From positions 1 through 41,599 of the forward strand of contig PLMV01000094.1 in the NCBI GenBank assembly GCA_003141615.1: a stretch of 41,599 bases of DNA, written 5' to 3'. This document shows positions 8,090 through 16,490 of this stretch, in pieces. Position numbers and translations under genes: made by a program. The first letter of the stretch is position 1, and each line of letters starts with the position of its first letter. Below the pieces are notes generated by a model. That model was not told the DNA's origin, ran no database searches, and was given only the letters and a program-made list of their open reading frames with translations. The DNA is from Syntrophaceae bacterium (GTDB lineage Bacteria > Desulfobacterota > Syntrophia > Syntrophales > Smithellaceae).

Positions 8090-9892
8090 ATGAAATTACC
8101 AGATTGGTGGAAAAATCGGCTGAAGACGGATTTCACTCCGAAGGGGCTTCTCATACGGGTGGCGGTGGACCTGATCCTGAGTAATATAGGTTTATTTTGG
8201 GGAATTCTCACTACAGTGGGCGTTCGGGTTTTTAAATGGGAAGAAACGTCGCAGACATTCTTTCATTGGATGTTCTTCAAAACTTGGCTTGCCAATGCCC
8301 CCATGCTGACATTTGTCTGTTTATTTGCCTATGTCGTGAACGGTCTTTACCGGGGTACCCGGAACATGTCTTACTTACAACGAATCATTGTGGTGAGCAA
8401 AGCCGTGGGAATGGCTTTTTTTCTCTTTCTGTTATGGATTTATCTGACAGGGACCTTCATTCCCCGGAGTACAATAATGGCCGGGTGGTTTTTTATCTTT
8501 GGTCTGATTTTATCCAGCCGGTTGTTGTGGACTGCTTTTACCCGGCAATATCATATTACGCCGTCTGCAACTTATGACCCGCGAATTGAAAAAATTGTGC
8601 GCGAATTATCGTTGCTTTCTCAGCAGGATGGCTGGATTCCACCGGAAGGTCTCTCCGCTAAATCCGCATGGCCTTACTTTGATGATGATGAGGTTCTTGC
8701 CGCTGTCGCGGTGCTGCGTTCCGGGAAAATCAATCAGTGGACTGGTAAAGAGGTGGAAAAATTTCAGGAGGAATTTGCTGATTACTGCGGTGTCCGTCAT
8801 GCCATTGCGCTCGCCAATGGTTCTATTGCCCTGGATCTGGCTCTTTATGCTCTGAATATCGGAAATGGGGATGAGGTGATTGTTACACCAAGGACATTTA
8901 TAGCTTCGGCCAGCTGTGTGGCTCTGCGGGGGGCGAAGCCGGTCTTTGCCGATGTCCATCCGGATAGTCAAAACATCACTGCGGAATCAATCGTTAAAGC
9001 GATTACACCAAAAACGCGGGCGATTATTGCAGTTCATCTTGCGGGATGGCCCTGTGATATGGATCCGATACTGGAAATCGCGGAAAAGTATCATCTGAAA
9101 GTGATAGAAGACTGCGCCCAGAGTCATGGAGCGATTTATTATAGCCGCAGACCGGGAAGGGTTTCGGCAATTGATCAAGGCGTGCCTTTGGAAAAAGAAG
9201 GCATACGTCTTTATCCGCGCCTTACGGGCAGCATGGGTGATGTGGCTGCCTTCTCCTTCTGTCAGGATAAGATAATGACTACCGGCGGCGAAGGCGGCAT
9301 GCTTCTGACAAATGATGAAGCCCTTTGGGAAAAGGCGTGGGCATTCAAAGATCACGGCAAGAGTTATGACGCAGTCTATCACCGGCAGCATCCAGCAGGA
9401 TTTCGCTGGCTCCATGAATCATTCGGGACAAACGGAAGGTTGACGGAGATGCAGGCGGCTATCGGCAGACAGCAATTAAGGAAGCTGCCGGAATGGGTGG
9501 CTATCCGGCAACGAAATGCCATGATTCTGACAGAGGCGTTTTCCAGAATCAAGGGCTTGCGGGTTACATGTCCACCGGAAAATATACGGCATTCCTATTA
9601 CAAATATTACGTCTTTGTACGTCCGGAGCGCTTGAGAGAAGGTTGGGACAGAGACAGAATTATGAACGCCGTGACAGCAGGCGGTGCGCCCTGCTTCAGC
9701 GGGAGCTGCAGCGAAGTTTACATGGAAAAGGCTTTTGACGGCGAAGGATTGCGTCCCGCGACACGTTTGCCGGTGGCGAAGGAACTGGGCGAAACGAGCC
9801 TGATGTTTCTGGTTCATCCGACGTTGACGGGAAAAGATATGATGTCCGTTGCCTCCATTGTCGGTAAAGTAATGTCCGAAGCTGTGAAATAG
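8090..9892 (+). CDS. PglF-like membrane domain fused to a DegT-family aminotransferase
   Basis: A 600-aa fusion. Residues 20-155 form about four membrane helices and carry GLYRGTRNMS and a PRS...SSRLLW pattern, closely like the membrane domain of the FlaA1/CapD/PglF dehydratase encoded at 12184 (GLYRGMWRYTS). Residues 195-595 are a full DegT aminotransferase: WTGKEVEKFQEEFADYCG, LANGSIALDLAL (241-252), VIEDCAQSHGA with PLP aspartate D341, and FCQDKIMTTGGEGG with Schiff-base lysine K394. The dehydratase's Rossmann domains are absent. I infer a membrane-tethered aminotransferase that could pair with PglF to channel the 4-keto sugar to the amino sugar. ATG 8090 is chosen because the upstream in-frame start at 8072 lies inside the IS end. 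Confidence 0.85.
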   Translation: MKLPDWWKNRLKTDFTPKGLLIRVAVDLILSNIGLFWGILTTVGVRVFKWEETSQTFFHWMFFKTWLANAPMLTFVCLFAYVVNGLYRGTRNMSYLQRIIVVSKAVGMAFFLFLLWIYLTGTFIPRSTIMAGWFFIFGLILSSRLLWTAFTRQYHITPSATYDPRIEKIVRELSLLSQQDGWIPPEGLSAKSAWPYFDDDEVLAAVAVLRSGKINQWTGKEVEKFQEEFADYCGVRHAIALANGSIALDLALYALNIGNGDEVIVTPRTFIASASCVALRGAKPVFADVHPDSQNITAESIVKAITPKTRAIIAVHLAGWPCDMDPILEIAEKYHLKVIEDCAQSHGAIYYSRRPGRVSAIDQGVPLEKEGIRLYPRLTGSMGDVAAFSFCQDKIMTTGGEGGMLLTNDEALWEKAWAFKDHGKSYDAVYHRQHPAGFRWLHESFGTNGRLTEMQAAIGRQQLRKLPEWVAIRQRNAMILTEAFSRIKGLRVTCPPENIRHSYYKYYVFVRPERLREGWDRDRIMNAVTAGGAPCFSGSCSEVYMEKAFDGEGLRPATRLPVAKELGETSLMFLVHPTLTGKDMMSVASIVGKVMSEAVK

Positions 9893-9929
9893 AAATAGCA
9901 GTCGGCGGACAGTGGAAGGCAATAGCTGA

Positions 9930-10091
9930 AAGCTGAGAGCAAACAAGGTCTCGATCACGCGGGATGCGGTTGACAAATATACAGAAGATATTGCCGTTGC
10001 CGGCAGTCTCATTCAACAAGATCTGGGTTTTGTATCCCAATATGATTTAAAAACCGGATGGGAAGAGACGATCCGAAAGATGCGGACATGA
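9930..10091 (+). pseudogene. 3' remnant of a nucleotide-sugar epimerase, translationally coupled to the next gene
   Basis: The frame from 9930 to the TGA at 10089-10091 reads ...DAVDKYTEDIAVAGSLIQ, then DLGFVSQYDLKTGWEETIRKM. This is the usual C-terminal end of an extended-SDR UDP-sugar epimerase (the 'LGF.P.YdL..Gw.eTi' block). The Rossmann N-terminus and active site are missing, and a stop lies at 9927. The final TGA overlaps the ATG of the following phosphoglycosyl transferase as ATGA, so the remnant may survive as a short coupled leader. Confidence 0.65.
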
Positions 10092-10648
10092 AAAAGATAT
10101 TTGATTTGCTGCTTTCCTTTTGCTTGATTATGGTCTTGTCGGTTCCAATTTTTATCATTGCAGTTTTAGTCAAGCTGACTTCCAATGGTCCTGTGTTATA
10201 CTGGTCGGATCGGGTGGGGATGGGCAACAAGATTTTTAAGATGCCGAAATTCAGAACGATGCGAATTGATACGCCTGCCGTTGCAACACACTTATTGAAA
10301 GACACAGATACGTACTTGACGCCAATAGGCTCCTTCCTTAGAAAAACGAGCCTGGATGAACTGCCGCAATTGTGGAGTGTCTTGAGGGGGGATATGAGTT
10401 TTGTGGGTCCCCGGCCTGCGTTGTTCAATCAAGAGGACCTGATTGCTTTACGGACGGCGAAAGGTGTTCACCGATTAATTCCTGGGATCACGGGATGGGC
10501 ACAGATCAATGGCCGGGACGATCTGCCGATCCCCGTCAAGGTTGCGTTCGATGTCCATTATCTGGAGCACTGCTCCTTGATGTTTGACATGAAGATACTG
10601 TTTTTAACGCTGGTGAAAGTGCTGCGTCGTGAAGGGGTGACGCACTGA
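10088..10648 (+). CDS. Second monotopic phosphoglycosyl transferase (PglC type)
   Basis: A 186-aa minimal PglC-like enzyme. An N-terminal re-entrant helix (KIFDLLLSFCLIMVLSVPIF) is followed by PKFRTM, then SLDELPQLWSVLRGDMSFVGPRPA with the catalytic Asp-Glu, then PGITGWAQINGRDD. It would load a sugar-phosphate onto undecaprenyl phosphate, competing with or acting in a different pathway from the enzyme at 3249-3932. A longer reading frame from 10058 exists, but the ATG at 10088 matches the family's usual start and overlaps the stop of the epimerase remnant (ATGA), a coupling arrangement. In Campylobacter-type clusters such an enzyme is grouped with aminotransferase and dehydratase genes, as here. 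Confidence 0.92.
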   Translation: MKKIFDLLLSFCLIMVLSVPIFIIAVLVKLTSNGPVLYWSDRVGMGNKIFKMPKFRTMRIDTPAVATHLLKDTDTYLTPIGSFLRKTSLDELPQLWSVLRGDMSFVGPRPALFNQEDLIALRTAKGVHRLIPGITGWAQINGRDDLPIPVKVAFDVHYLEHCSLMFDMKILFLTLVKVLRREGVTH

Positions 10649-10847
10649 AATTAATCTGAAAAATGCTTTTGATGCTGTTAATAAACGCGATATCATTGGA
10701 ACCGAAGAAAAGGTGATGGCTGTTGCGTTCCGGTAGAAGTAATAGTTGCACTACAAATATAATATTGATATTAATGATCAATTTCCGATAATGCATATTA
10801 TGAAGATTTAAGTTGCAAAATGTGCATTATTTTGATACTTACTTGAT

Positions 10848-12035
10848 ATGATTAATAGAATTATTGAACATGTATTTTGGAAGCTTTGCTCTCAATACCC
10901 TGTTGTCACACTGACAGGGCCCAGGCAAAGCGGGAAAACAACCCTGTGCCGCAAAATCTTCCCGGATATGGCTTATGCCAACTTGGAAAGTCCCGATGTC
11001 CGCGAATATGCTGCCTCCGATCCGCGAGGGTTTCTCGCCGCTTACACGAATGGCGTCATTATTGATGAAATCCAGCGCGTTCCTCAACTTGTTTCCTATA
11101 TCCAGGGCATTGTCGATGAGCGCAAAACGCCGGGGCAGTTTATCCTTACCGGCAGCCAGCAGTTCGAAGTCATGAACACGATTAATCAATCACTGGCCGG
11201 CAGGACGGCTCTCTTGAAGCTGTTGCCTTTAAGCATATCAGAAGTTCAGGAAACTACGCTTCCCGAATCACTAGATATGTTGCTGTTAAAAGGGTTTTAT
11301 CCGCGTATCCACGACCAGGGATTGAATCCGACACAGGCATTGGGAGATTATTATGAAACCTATGTTGAAAAAGATTTACGACAGTTGTCGTCTATCCGTG
11401 ACCTGCGCCTTTTTCATAAATTCGTCCGACTGTGTGCCGGGCGAATCGGGCAGATAATCAACATGCAAAGTCTGGCTAACGATACCGGCGTCTCCCATAC
11501 GACAGTGCAAGAGTGGTTATCCCTTCTCGAAGCGAGTTATATAATTTTTCTGCTGAAGCCCTGGTATCGTAACATTTCCAGGCGGCTGATCAAATCCCCC
11601 AAAATGTATTTTTATGACGTTGGCCTGGCTGCCTATCTACTGGGTATGGAGAGCGAAACTCATGTAAGCCGCGATCCGTTGCGCGGCAATCTTTTCGAGA
11701 ATCTTGCGCTTATGGAGTCGATTAAATATCGTTTCAATAGAGGCAGAAAAAACGCCGTGACATTTTATCGGGACAGCCGGGGAAACGAAGTGGATATGAT
11801 TTTTGAAAGCGGGCGCGAAGTGTTTCCATTGGAAGTGAAGGCCGGAGCAACAATCGCAGATGATTTCTTTAAAGGGCTAAAGCATTTTTCCCGCGTAGCA
11901 GGCGAGCTATCTCACGGTTGCGGTTTGATCTACGGCGGCAAAGAGATTCAGCAACGCGGTAATTTCCGTATCTATCCTGTTACTGCAATGGAAGAAATGT
12001 TTGAAGCGTTGAATCGAGAAGGGTTTGTTTATTGA
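10848..12035 (+). CDS. AAA_14/DUF4143-family ATPase
   Basis: A 395-aa protein of the widespread 'ATP-binding protein, DUF4143' family. The Walker A motif is TGPRQSGKTTL (residues 22-32); VIIDEIQRVP (about 75-84) is the Walker B with its characteristic DEIQ; and GSQQFEVM is sensor 1. A helical linker follows. The C-terminal DUF4143 part contains GNEVDMIFE...FPLEVKAG, a PD-(D/E)xK nuclease-like pattern. Cellular role is not established for the family; it is common, patchily distributed and often moves between genomes. It is out of place in a glycan locus and has its own AT-rich flanks. No clear ribosome site precedes the ATG. Confidence 0.88.
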   Translation: MINRIIEHVFWKLCSQYPVVTLTGPRQSGKTTLCRKIFPDMAYANLESPDVREYAASDPRGFLAAYTNGVIIDEIQRVPQLVSYIQGIVDERKTPGQFILTGSQQFEVMNTINQSLAGRTALLKLLPLSISEVQETTLPESLDMLLLKGFYPRIHDQGLNPTQALGDYYETYVEKDLRQLSSIRDLRLFHKFVRLCAGRIGQIINMQSLANDTGVSHTTVQEWLSLLEASYIIFLLKPWYRNISRRLIKSPKMYFYDVGLAAYLLGMESETHVSRDPLRGNLFENLALMESIKYRFNRGRKNAVTFYRDSRGNEVDMIFESGREVFPLEVKAGATIADDFFKGLKHFSRVAGELSHGCGLIYGGKEIQQRGNFRIYPVTAMEEMFEALNREGFVY

Positions 12036-12183
12036 AAGATTTAAGTAATTAAGTTTTAAGTAATTAAGTATCAAAATTTAAGGGTTAAGAGCAGAGGATT
12101 AGAAGAATAGAAGTTCAGACGGATTGGACGGTTTAGCAAACTCGGCAAAGCTCTAAATAAAGAGGGGTAGCAATAATATAACT
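12036..12183. other. AT-rich spacer with short direct repeats before the dehydratase gene
   Basis: TAAGTAATTAAGT occurs twice close together just after the ATPase stop. The rest shows no open frame or hairpin. No strong promoter could be called. Confidence 0.4.
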
Positions 12184-14082
12184 ATGAATCCTCAACTTAA
12201 AAATCCGAAATTCTATACGATGATATTGACGGATGTTTTCGTCTTTATTGTTGCCCTTTTTCTATCATATCTGATTCGCTTTGAATTTTCTTTTGCCCAG
12301 ATTGACATTGAACAAATATATGGCCTGCTTCTCTGGATGGTCCCGCTTAAATTTATTATCTTTCTTTTTATCGGATTATACCGCGGTATGTGGCGTTACA
12401 CCAGCGTGCGAGACTTCTGGTTGCTGGCCCGGGCCTGTTTCTTATCGACGGTACTCGTTATGGTGATTATTCTGGTCATCAATAGGTTTGAAGGATATTC
12501 CCGTAGCGTATTTGTCGCCGACGGTATTATCACTTTCTTCCTTGCCGGTGGAGTACGTATATTTATTCGTTCTTTCTATGCGGTGCGCGGGAACCGGGGG
12601 GCAGATGTTTATCCATTGGTCAATACACGGCTAACAAAAGTATTGATCATTGGCGCCGGTGACGCAGGAGAAAAAATTTTACGGGAAATCATGGCTAACA
12701 ACGCATTGCATTATGATGTTGTTGGCTTTGTTGATGACGATATGGAAAAACAGGGACGGACAATTCATGGAATACGGGTATTGGGCACTGTTGAGCGCTT
12801 GCCTAAAATTTTAAAAAGGGAAAGTATTCAGCAAATACTTATTGCGATTCCTTCCGCCAAAGGCGATCAAATCAGACACATTGTGGATGCTTGCCAGAAA
12901 TGCAACACCTCTTATAAAATATTACCCGGTATCGGCGAGCTGATTGACGGCAGGGTCAGCGTAAAATTACTTCGGGACATCAGCTATGAAGATCTGCTGG
13001 GACGGTCATCCGTCCATCTGAATATAAAAGACATCCGCAATTATCTTGACGGCAAAACCATCCTCATCACCGGATGCGGCGGTTCAATCGGTTCTGAGTT
13101 ATGCAGACAGGTTGTGAAATATCAGCCTCGCAACCTCATTTTGTTGGATTCCAGTGAACCCAGTCTGTTCAACATCCAGATGGAAATGCAAAACGAAAAT
13201 TACTATCAACATTGTGAAGCCATTCTGGGACGGGTACAGGATGAAGCTTTAATGAATGACATTTTTGAAAAATATAAACCCGAAGTTGTGTTTCACGCGG
13301 CGGCTTATAAGCATGTGCCCATGCTGGAGAAAAATCCCTGGCAGGCCGTTTTCAATAATATTATCGGCAGCCGTGTGGTGATGGAAATGGCCGTCAAACA
13401 TCATGTGGATCGATTTGTTCTGGTATCGACCGATAAGGCCGTTCGTCCGACCAATGTCATGGGTACCAGCAAACGAGTGACGGAATTGATTATGCAATGC
13501 CAGCAGGGAAACGGCACACGGTTTATGGCCGTCCGGTTTGGCAATGTGGTGGGTTCGTCCGGCTCGGTCATTCCTCTTTTCCGCCGTCAAATCGAGCAGG
13601 GAGGGCCGGTGACGGTCACGCATCCGGAAGTAAACCGCTTTTTCATGACCATACCCGAAGCGTCGCAGATGATCTTGCAGGCAGGAACGATGGGGGAAGG
13701 CGGCGAAATCTTTATTTTGAAGATGGGAACGCCCGTAAAAATAGCCGATATGGCACGGGACTTAATCCGCCTTTCGGGGAAAGAGCCGGATGTGGACATC
13801 AAAATTGTCTATACCGGCCTGCGTGAAGGTGAAAAACTATATGAGGAATTGATTACGGTTGGAGAAGATATTCTGCCCACCGTCCATGAAAAGGTTATGG
13901 TCCTGCGTTCCAACAGCCACTTCAACGGCGCAAAAAATCCTCAGGAAGCCAAAAAACATCTCTATCATGAACTTGACGAGTTGACAAAGATAGCGTTGCG
14001 ACACGACGCAAAAGGTATTAAAATAAAACTCAAAGAAATAGTTCCCGAATATACACCACAGGAAAATGAATCCGTTCTTTGA
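12184..14082 (+). CDS. Membrane-bound nucleotide-sugar 4,6-dehydratase (FlaA1/CapD/PglF family)
   Basis: A 632-aa full-length member. Four N-terminal membrane helices (about residues 10-130, containing GLYRGMWRYTS) precede a first Rossmann domain (VLIIGAGDAGEKIL, about 157-170) and a second catalytic Rossmann/SDR domain starting near residue 293 (ITGCGGSIGSEL). STDKAVRPTNVMGTSKR carries the Met-x-x-x-Lys that replaces Tyr-x-x-x-Lys in this subfamily; the RFGNVVGSSGSVIPLF block follows. It should convert UDP-GlcNAc to the 4-keto-6-deoxy sugar, the first step towards bacillosamine/QuiNAc4N or related sugars. The aminotransferase fusion at 8090 and the acetyltransferase at 399 could complete that route. 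Confidence 0.95.
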   Translation: MNPQLKNPKFYTMILTDVFVFIVALFLSYLIRFEFSFAQIDIEQIYGLLLWMVPLKFIIFLFIGLYRGMWRYTSVRDFWLLARACFLSTVLVMVIILVINRFEGYSRSVFVADGIITFFLAGGVRIFIRSFYAVRGNRGADVYPLVNTRLTKVLIIGAGDAGEKILREIMANNALHYDVVGFVDDDMEKQGRTIHGIRVLGTVERLPKILKRESIQQILIAIPSAKGDQIRHIVDACQKCNTSYKILPGIGELIDGRVSVKLLRDISYEDLLGRSSVHLNIKDIRNYLDGKTILITGCGGSIGSELCRQVVKYQPRNLILLDSSEPSLFNIQMEMQNENYYQHCEAILGRVQDEALMNDIFEKYKPEVVFHAAAYKHVPMLEKNPWQAVFNNIIGSRVVMEMAVKHHVDRFVLVSTDKAVRPTNVMGTSKRVTELIMQCQQGNGTRFMAVRFGNVVGSSGSVIPLFRRQIEQGGPVTVTHPEVNRFFMTIPEASQMILQAGTMGEGGEIFILKMGTPVKIADMARDLIRLSGKEPDVDIKIVYTGLREGEKLYEELITVGEDILPTVHEKVMVLRSNSHFNGAKNPQEAKKHLYHELDELTKIALRHDAKGIKIKLKEIVPEYTPQENESVL

Positions 14083-14118
14083 GATGATTGCAGATTTGTA
14101 AATTTTTATAAAGTCTGA

Positions 14119-14300
14119 ATCACGGGTATGAATCTCAAAGCAAGCTTTGATAACATTCCGCAGCGAGCTTATAGTACCAATTAAATTCGCACATGGAATA
14201 GTCCCGTGTCGCTTCGCTCCTGGGATAATTCGTCCAGCAAGTTTCAGCGCGCTTCGCTTCTGAAACTTGGGACTCATTAAATTGGAATATCACAATAAAA
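14119..14300 (+). repeat. Family B dispersed mini-hairpin element, copy 1
   Basis: Begins ATCACGGGTATGAA and ends in TTGGAATATCACAATAAAA, directly against the ATG of the GT9 gene. Several mini-palindromes lie inside. The clearest is CAAGTTTCAG at 14238-14247 with CTGAAACTTG at 14260-14269, a perfect 10-bp stem with a 12-base loop. Shared with 15570-15708 and 36027-36208. It contains no open frame. Confidence 0.75.
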
Positions 14301-15377
14301 ATGTTAATTTCAGCTCAGCATAAAATAAGTATTCCCGTCAGAAAAATATTAGTCATTCAATTAGGCGATATCGGCGATGTCGTCTGGGCAATTCCCGCGT
14401 TTTGGACTCTGAAAGATGCATTTCCGCAAGCCGGCCTTTCGGTGTTGGTGAGAAATCCCAATGGAGATTTGCTTTTGGATGATCCCCATATAGATAAAAT
14501 ATTTCAAGTCGACCAGCAAAGTTTATTCAAAGGATTGCAGTTATTAAAAAATCTGCGCCGGGAAAAATTTGATTTGCTCTTTGACTTGCGCTCTGATGAT
14601 CGAGGGGCTTTTATTTCTTTCTTTACCGGTGCAAAAATAAGAGCGGCGCTTTATTATACTGGATTGTTTTGGCGCAACAGGGCATTCACTCACCTTGTTG
14701 ATCCGCCTCCCGTAAAAGAAAAAATATCAGGAGCAGCCGAGCAATCTCTCAAAATTATTCGTGGATTCGCAATCAAAGAAACAACTTCCACTCCGCAAAT
14801 ATTTGTTGCCGAAAAATTAAAAGATAAACTATCAACATTGTTGACCGAAGAAAAAATCGAAACAAAATATGGCTGGGTCAGTATCAATCCTTTCTCGCGC
14901 TGGTCGTATAAGGAATGGGATATGGATAAGTGGCGGCAGCTTGCTTTTTTTATCTGGGAAACATATAAAATGCCGGCGATAATTATCGGTTCGGCAATGG
15001 AAAAACAGCGAGCTGATGCCTTAGCCGCTGCAGGTCGTTCTCCAATATATAATCTGGCCGGTAAAACTACACTCCGGGGAATGGCGGCTCTTTTGCAAAT
15101 GAGCCGCCTGCATATTGGAGTAGATAGCGCGGCGCCGCATATCGCTGCGGCAGTCGGCACTCCGACAATTACAATCTATGGCCCGTCCGATTGGCGCGAT
15201 TGGGCGCCGCCAGGAGATAGAAATCAGGTTGTTTTGCCGGATATGGATTGCTCTCCCTGCCACAAAAAAGGTTGCGATGGAAACGGCCGAAGCAAGTGTC
15301 TTGACAATTTGGCTGTTGCTAAAGTACAAAGTGCCGTAGAAACAATGCTGAATAAAGTTGTATCTGATAAATCTTGA
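14301..15377 (+). CDS. Family 9 glycosyltransferase (heptosyltransferase-like)
   Basis: A 358-aa GT9 protein related to the ADP-heptose:LPS heptosyltransferases. The N-terminal domain has ILVIQLGDIGDVVWAIPAF (about residues 17-35). The C-terminal nucleotide-sugar domain has INPFSRWSYKEWDMDKW, then the hallmark HIGVDSAAPHIAAAVGTPTITIYGPS (about 273-298) followed by a DxCSPCHKKGC cysteine segment common in this family. It acts at the cytoplasmic face, extending a lipid-linked core or glycan. The start codon abuts a dispersed hairpin repeat and no ribosome site is visible, which is odd. The acceptor cannot be read from sequence. Confidence 0.9.
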   Translation: MLISAQHKISIPVRKILVIQLGDIGDVVWAIPAFWTLKDAFPQAGLSVLVRNPNGDLLLDDPHIDKIFQVDQQSLFKGLQLLKNLRREKFDLLFDLRSDDRGAFISFFTGAKIRAALYYTGLFWRNRAFTHLVDPPPVKEKISGAAEQSLKIIRGFAIKETTSTPQIFVAEKLKDKLSTLLTEEKIETKYGWVSINPFSRWSYKEWDMDKWRQLAFFIWETYKMPAIIIGSAMEKQRADALAAAGRSPIYNLAGKTTLRGMAALLQMSRLHIGVDSAAPHIAAAVGTPTITIYGPSDWRDWAPPGDRNQVVLPDMDCSPCHKKGCDGNGRSKCLDNLAVAKVQSAVETMLNKVVSDKS

Positions 15378-15381
15378 TTTT

Positions 15382-15540
15382 ATACCAATGCGCTTCCTTT
15401 GGCTAACTTTGTTGGCAGCGTCGTTATCCTTTGACCGGGGGCGCAACCAAAGGGCGCGCAATAAAAATAAAATTTTTACCCTGCCGGGAAGTGACGCCGA
15501 ACAGGCGGCAGCTTTCAAGCAAAATGGTATTACATATTTC
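15382..15540 (-). repeat. Family A MITE-like element, copy 1 (159 bp)
   Basis: Bounded by ATACCAAT on the left and ATGGTAT on the right; the terminal inverted repeats are imperfect. Its reverse complement aligns by eye with the element at 26914-27218: both have CGTCACTTCCCGG, TTTTTATTGCGCGCCC and GGTCAAAGGATAACGA. It starts 4 bases after the stop codon of the GT9 gene and has lost the central part present in the longer copy. Confidence 0.75.
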
Positions 15541-15569
15541 GTTACGGTATAAAATGAAAATTCCCGAAA

Positions 15570-15708
15570 ATCACGGGTATGAACCCCAAAGCAAGCATTG
15601 GAAACATTTCGCAGCAAGCTGCGGGGTACCATACCCTCCGCTTCGCGGGATTGTTCAACTTACCAATTCCAATCCGCTTAGCTTTCGGAATTGGAGTTTC
15701 ACAATAAA
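15570..15708 (+). repeat. Family B dispersed mini-hairpin element, copy 2
   Basis: Begins ATCACGGGTATGAACCCCAA and ends TTGGAGTTTCACAATAAA, directly before the ATG of the ABC permease gene. Internal mini-palindromes include CGCAGCAAGCTGCG and CCGCTTCGCGG. Strongly similar to 36027-36208. Together with copy 1 of family A it fills the 331-bp gap 15378-15708, which has no gene. Confidence 0.78.
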
Positions 15709-16482
15709 ATGACGAGCGAAATAACGGCAATAGTTAGATATTTTAATATGTGGTTCTTGCTGGGGTGGTATGATATCAAACAAAAATATCGCCGCTCACT
15801 AATCGGGCCTTTCTGGATTACGATCAGCACCGGGGTTATGGTCGGCAGTATAGGACTTATATTTTCGACAATATTCAAGTCTCCCGTCAAGGAATTCCTG
15901 CCATACTTCGCTGTTGGACAGATAATGTGGCTTCTAATTTCCTTGCAATTGAATGATGCCTGCACCATGTTTGTCCAGTATCAGTCGATTATCAAACAGA
16001 TATCTATTCCTCTGGCGGTTCATGTTTTGCGAAAATTATGGTATAATATTATTCTTTTTTTACATAATTTTCTCATTGTCATAGCCGTGTTAATTATTAC
16101 CGGACGCGGATTTTCGTGGGAATCCTTATATGTAATACCGGCGCTTATTCTTATTCTCATCCTGCTTTTTCTGCTATCTGTAATCCTTGGAATTGTTTGT
16201 ACCAGATTCCGCGATATAACCCAGATCGTGGCGGTTTTATTTCAACTCATTTATTTCTTCACTCCTATTTTTTGGATGCGAAAAGCCCTGCCTGCTAAAT
16301 ACTCATGGGTTACTGATTTTAATCCCTTCTTCCATATGATCGAGTTGATACGCACTCCCTTGCTGGGAGTCGCTCCGGCATGGTATCATTGGATTTATAT
16401 GTTTATATATATTGCCGTATCGGCAGCCATAGCTTTCTACTTTATGAAACGATTCCGATACAAGGTGGCGTACTGGTTATAG
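15709..16482 (+). CDS. wzm: Polysaccharide ABC exporter permease (Wzm-like, ABC-2 family)
   Basis: A 257-aa membrane protein with six hydrophobic helices and the N-terminal signature WYDIKQKYRRSLIGPFW of the O-antigen/capsule ABC-2 permeases. It would form a dimer in the inner membrane and pass the lipid-linked glycan to the periplasm. The ATG at 15709 is chosen over the TTG at 15691 because it matches the family N-terminus. The start immediately follows a repeat element. The ATPase subunit begins 8 bp downstream. The symbol reflects role and context rather than close identity to a named protein. Confidence 0.92.
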   Translation: MTSEITAIVRYFNMWFLLGWYDIKQKYRRSLIGPFWITISTGVMVGSIGLIFSTIFKSPVKEFLPYFAVGQIMWLLISLQLNDACTMFVQYQSIIKQISIPLAVHVLRKLWYNIILFLHNFLIVIAVLIITGRGFSWESLYVIPALILILILLFLLSVILGIVCTRFRDITQIVAVLFQLIYFFTPIFWMRKALPAKYSWVTDFNPFFHMIELIRTPLLGVAPAWYHWIYMFIYIAVSAAIAFYFMKRFRYKVAYWL

Positions 16483-16490
16483 GTGCTATA

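Noticed and set aside
10660-10735. Possible coding scrap after the second phosphoglycosyl transferase (reads NAFDAVNKRDIIGTEEKV)
   Set aside because: Faintly like an epimerase segment (NIIGT), but too short and without supporting context to call a remnant.
12040-12075. Tandem TAAGTAATTAAGT repeats as an origin or CRISPR seed
   Set aside because: Only two short AT-rich copies with no regular spacer; more likely simple-sequence drift at an insertion edge.
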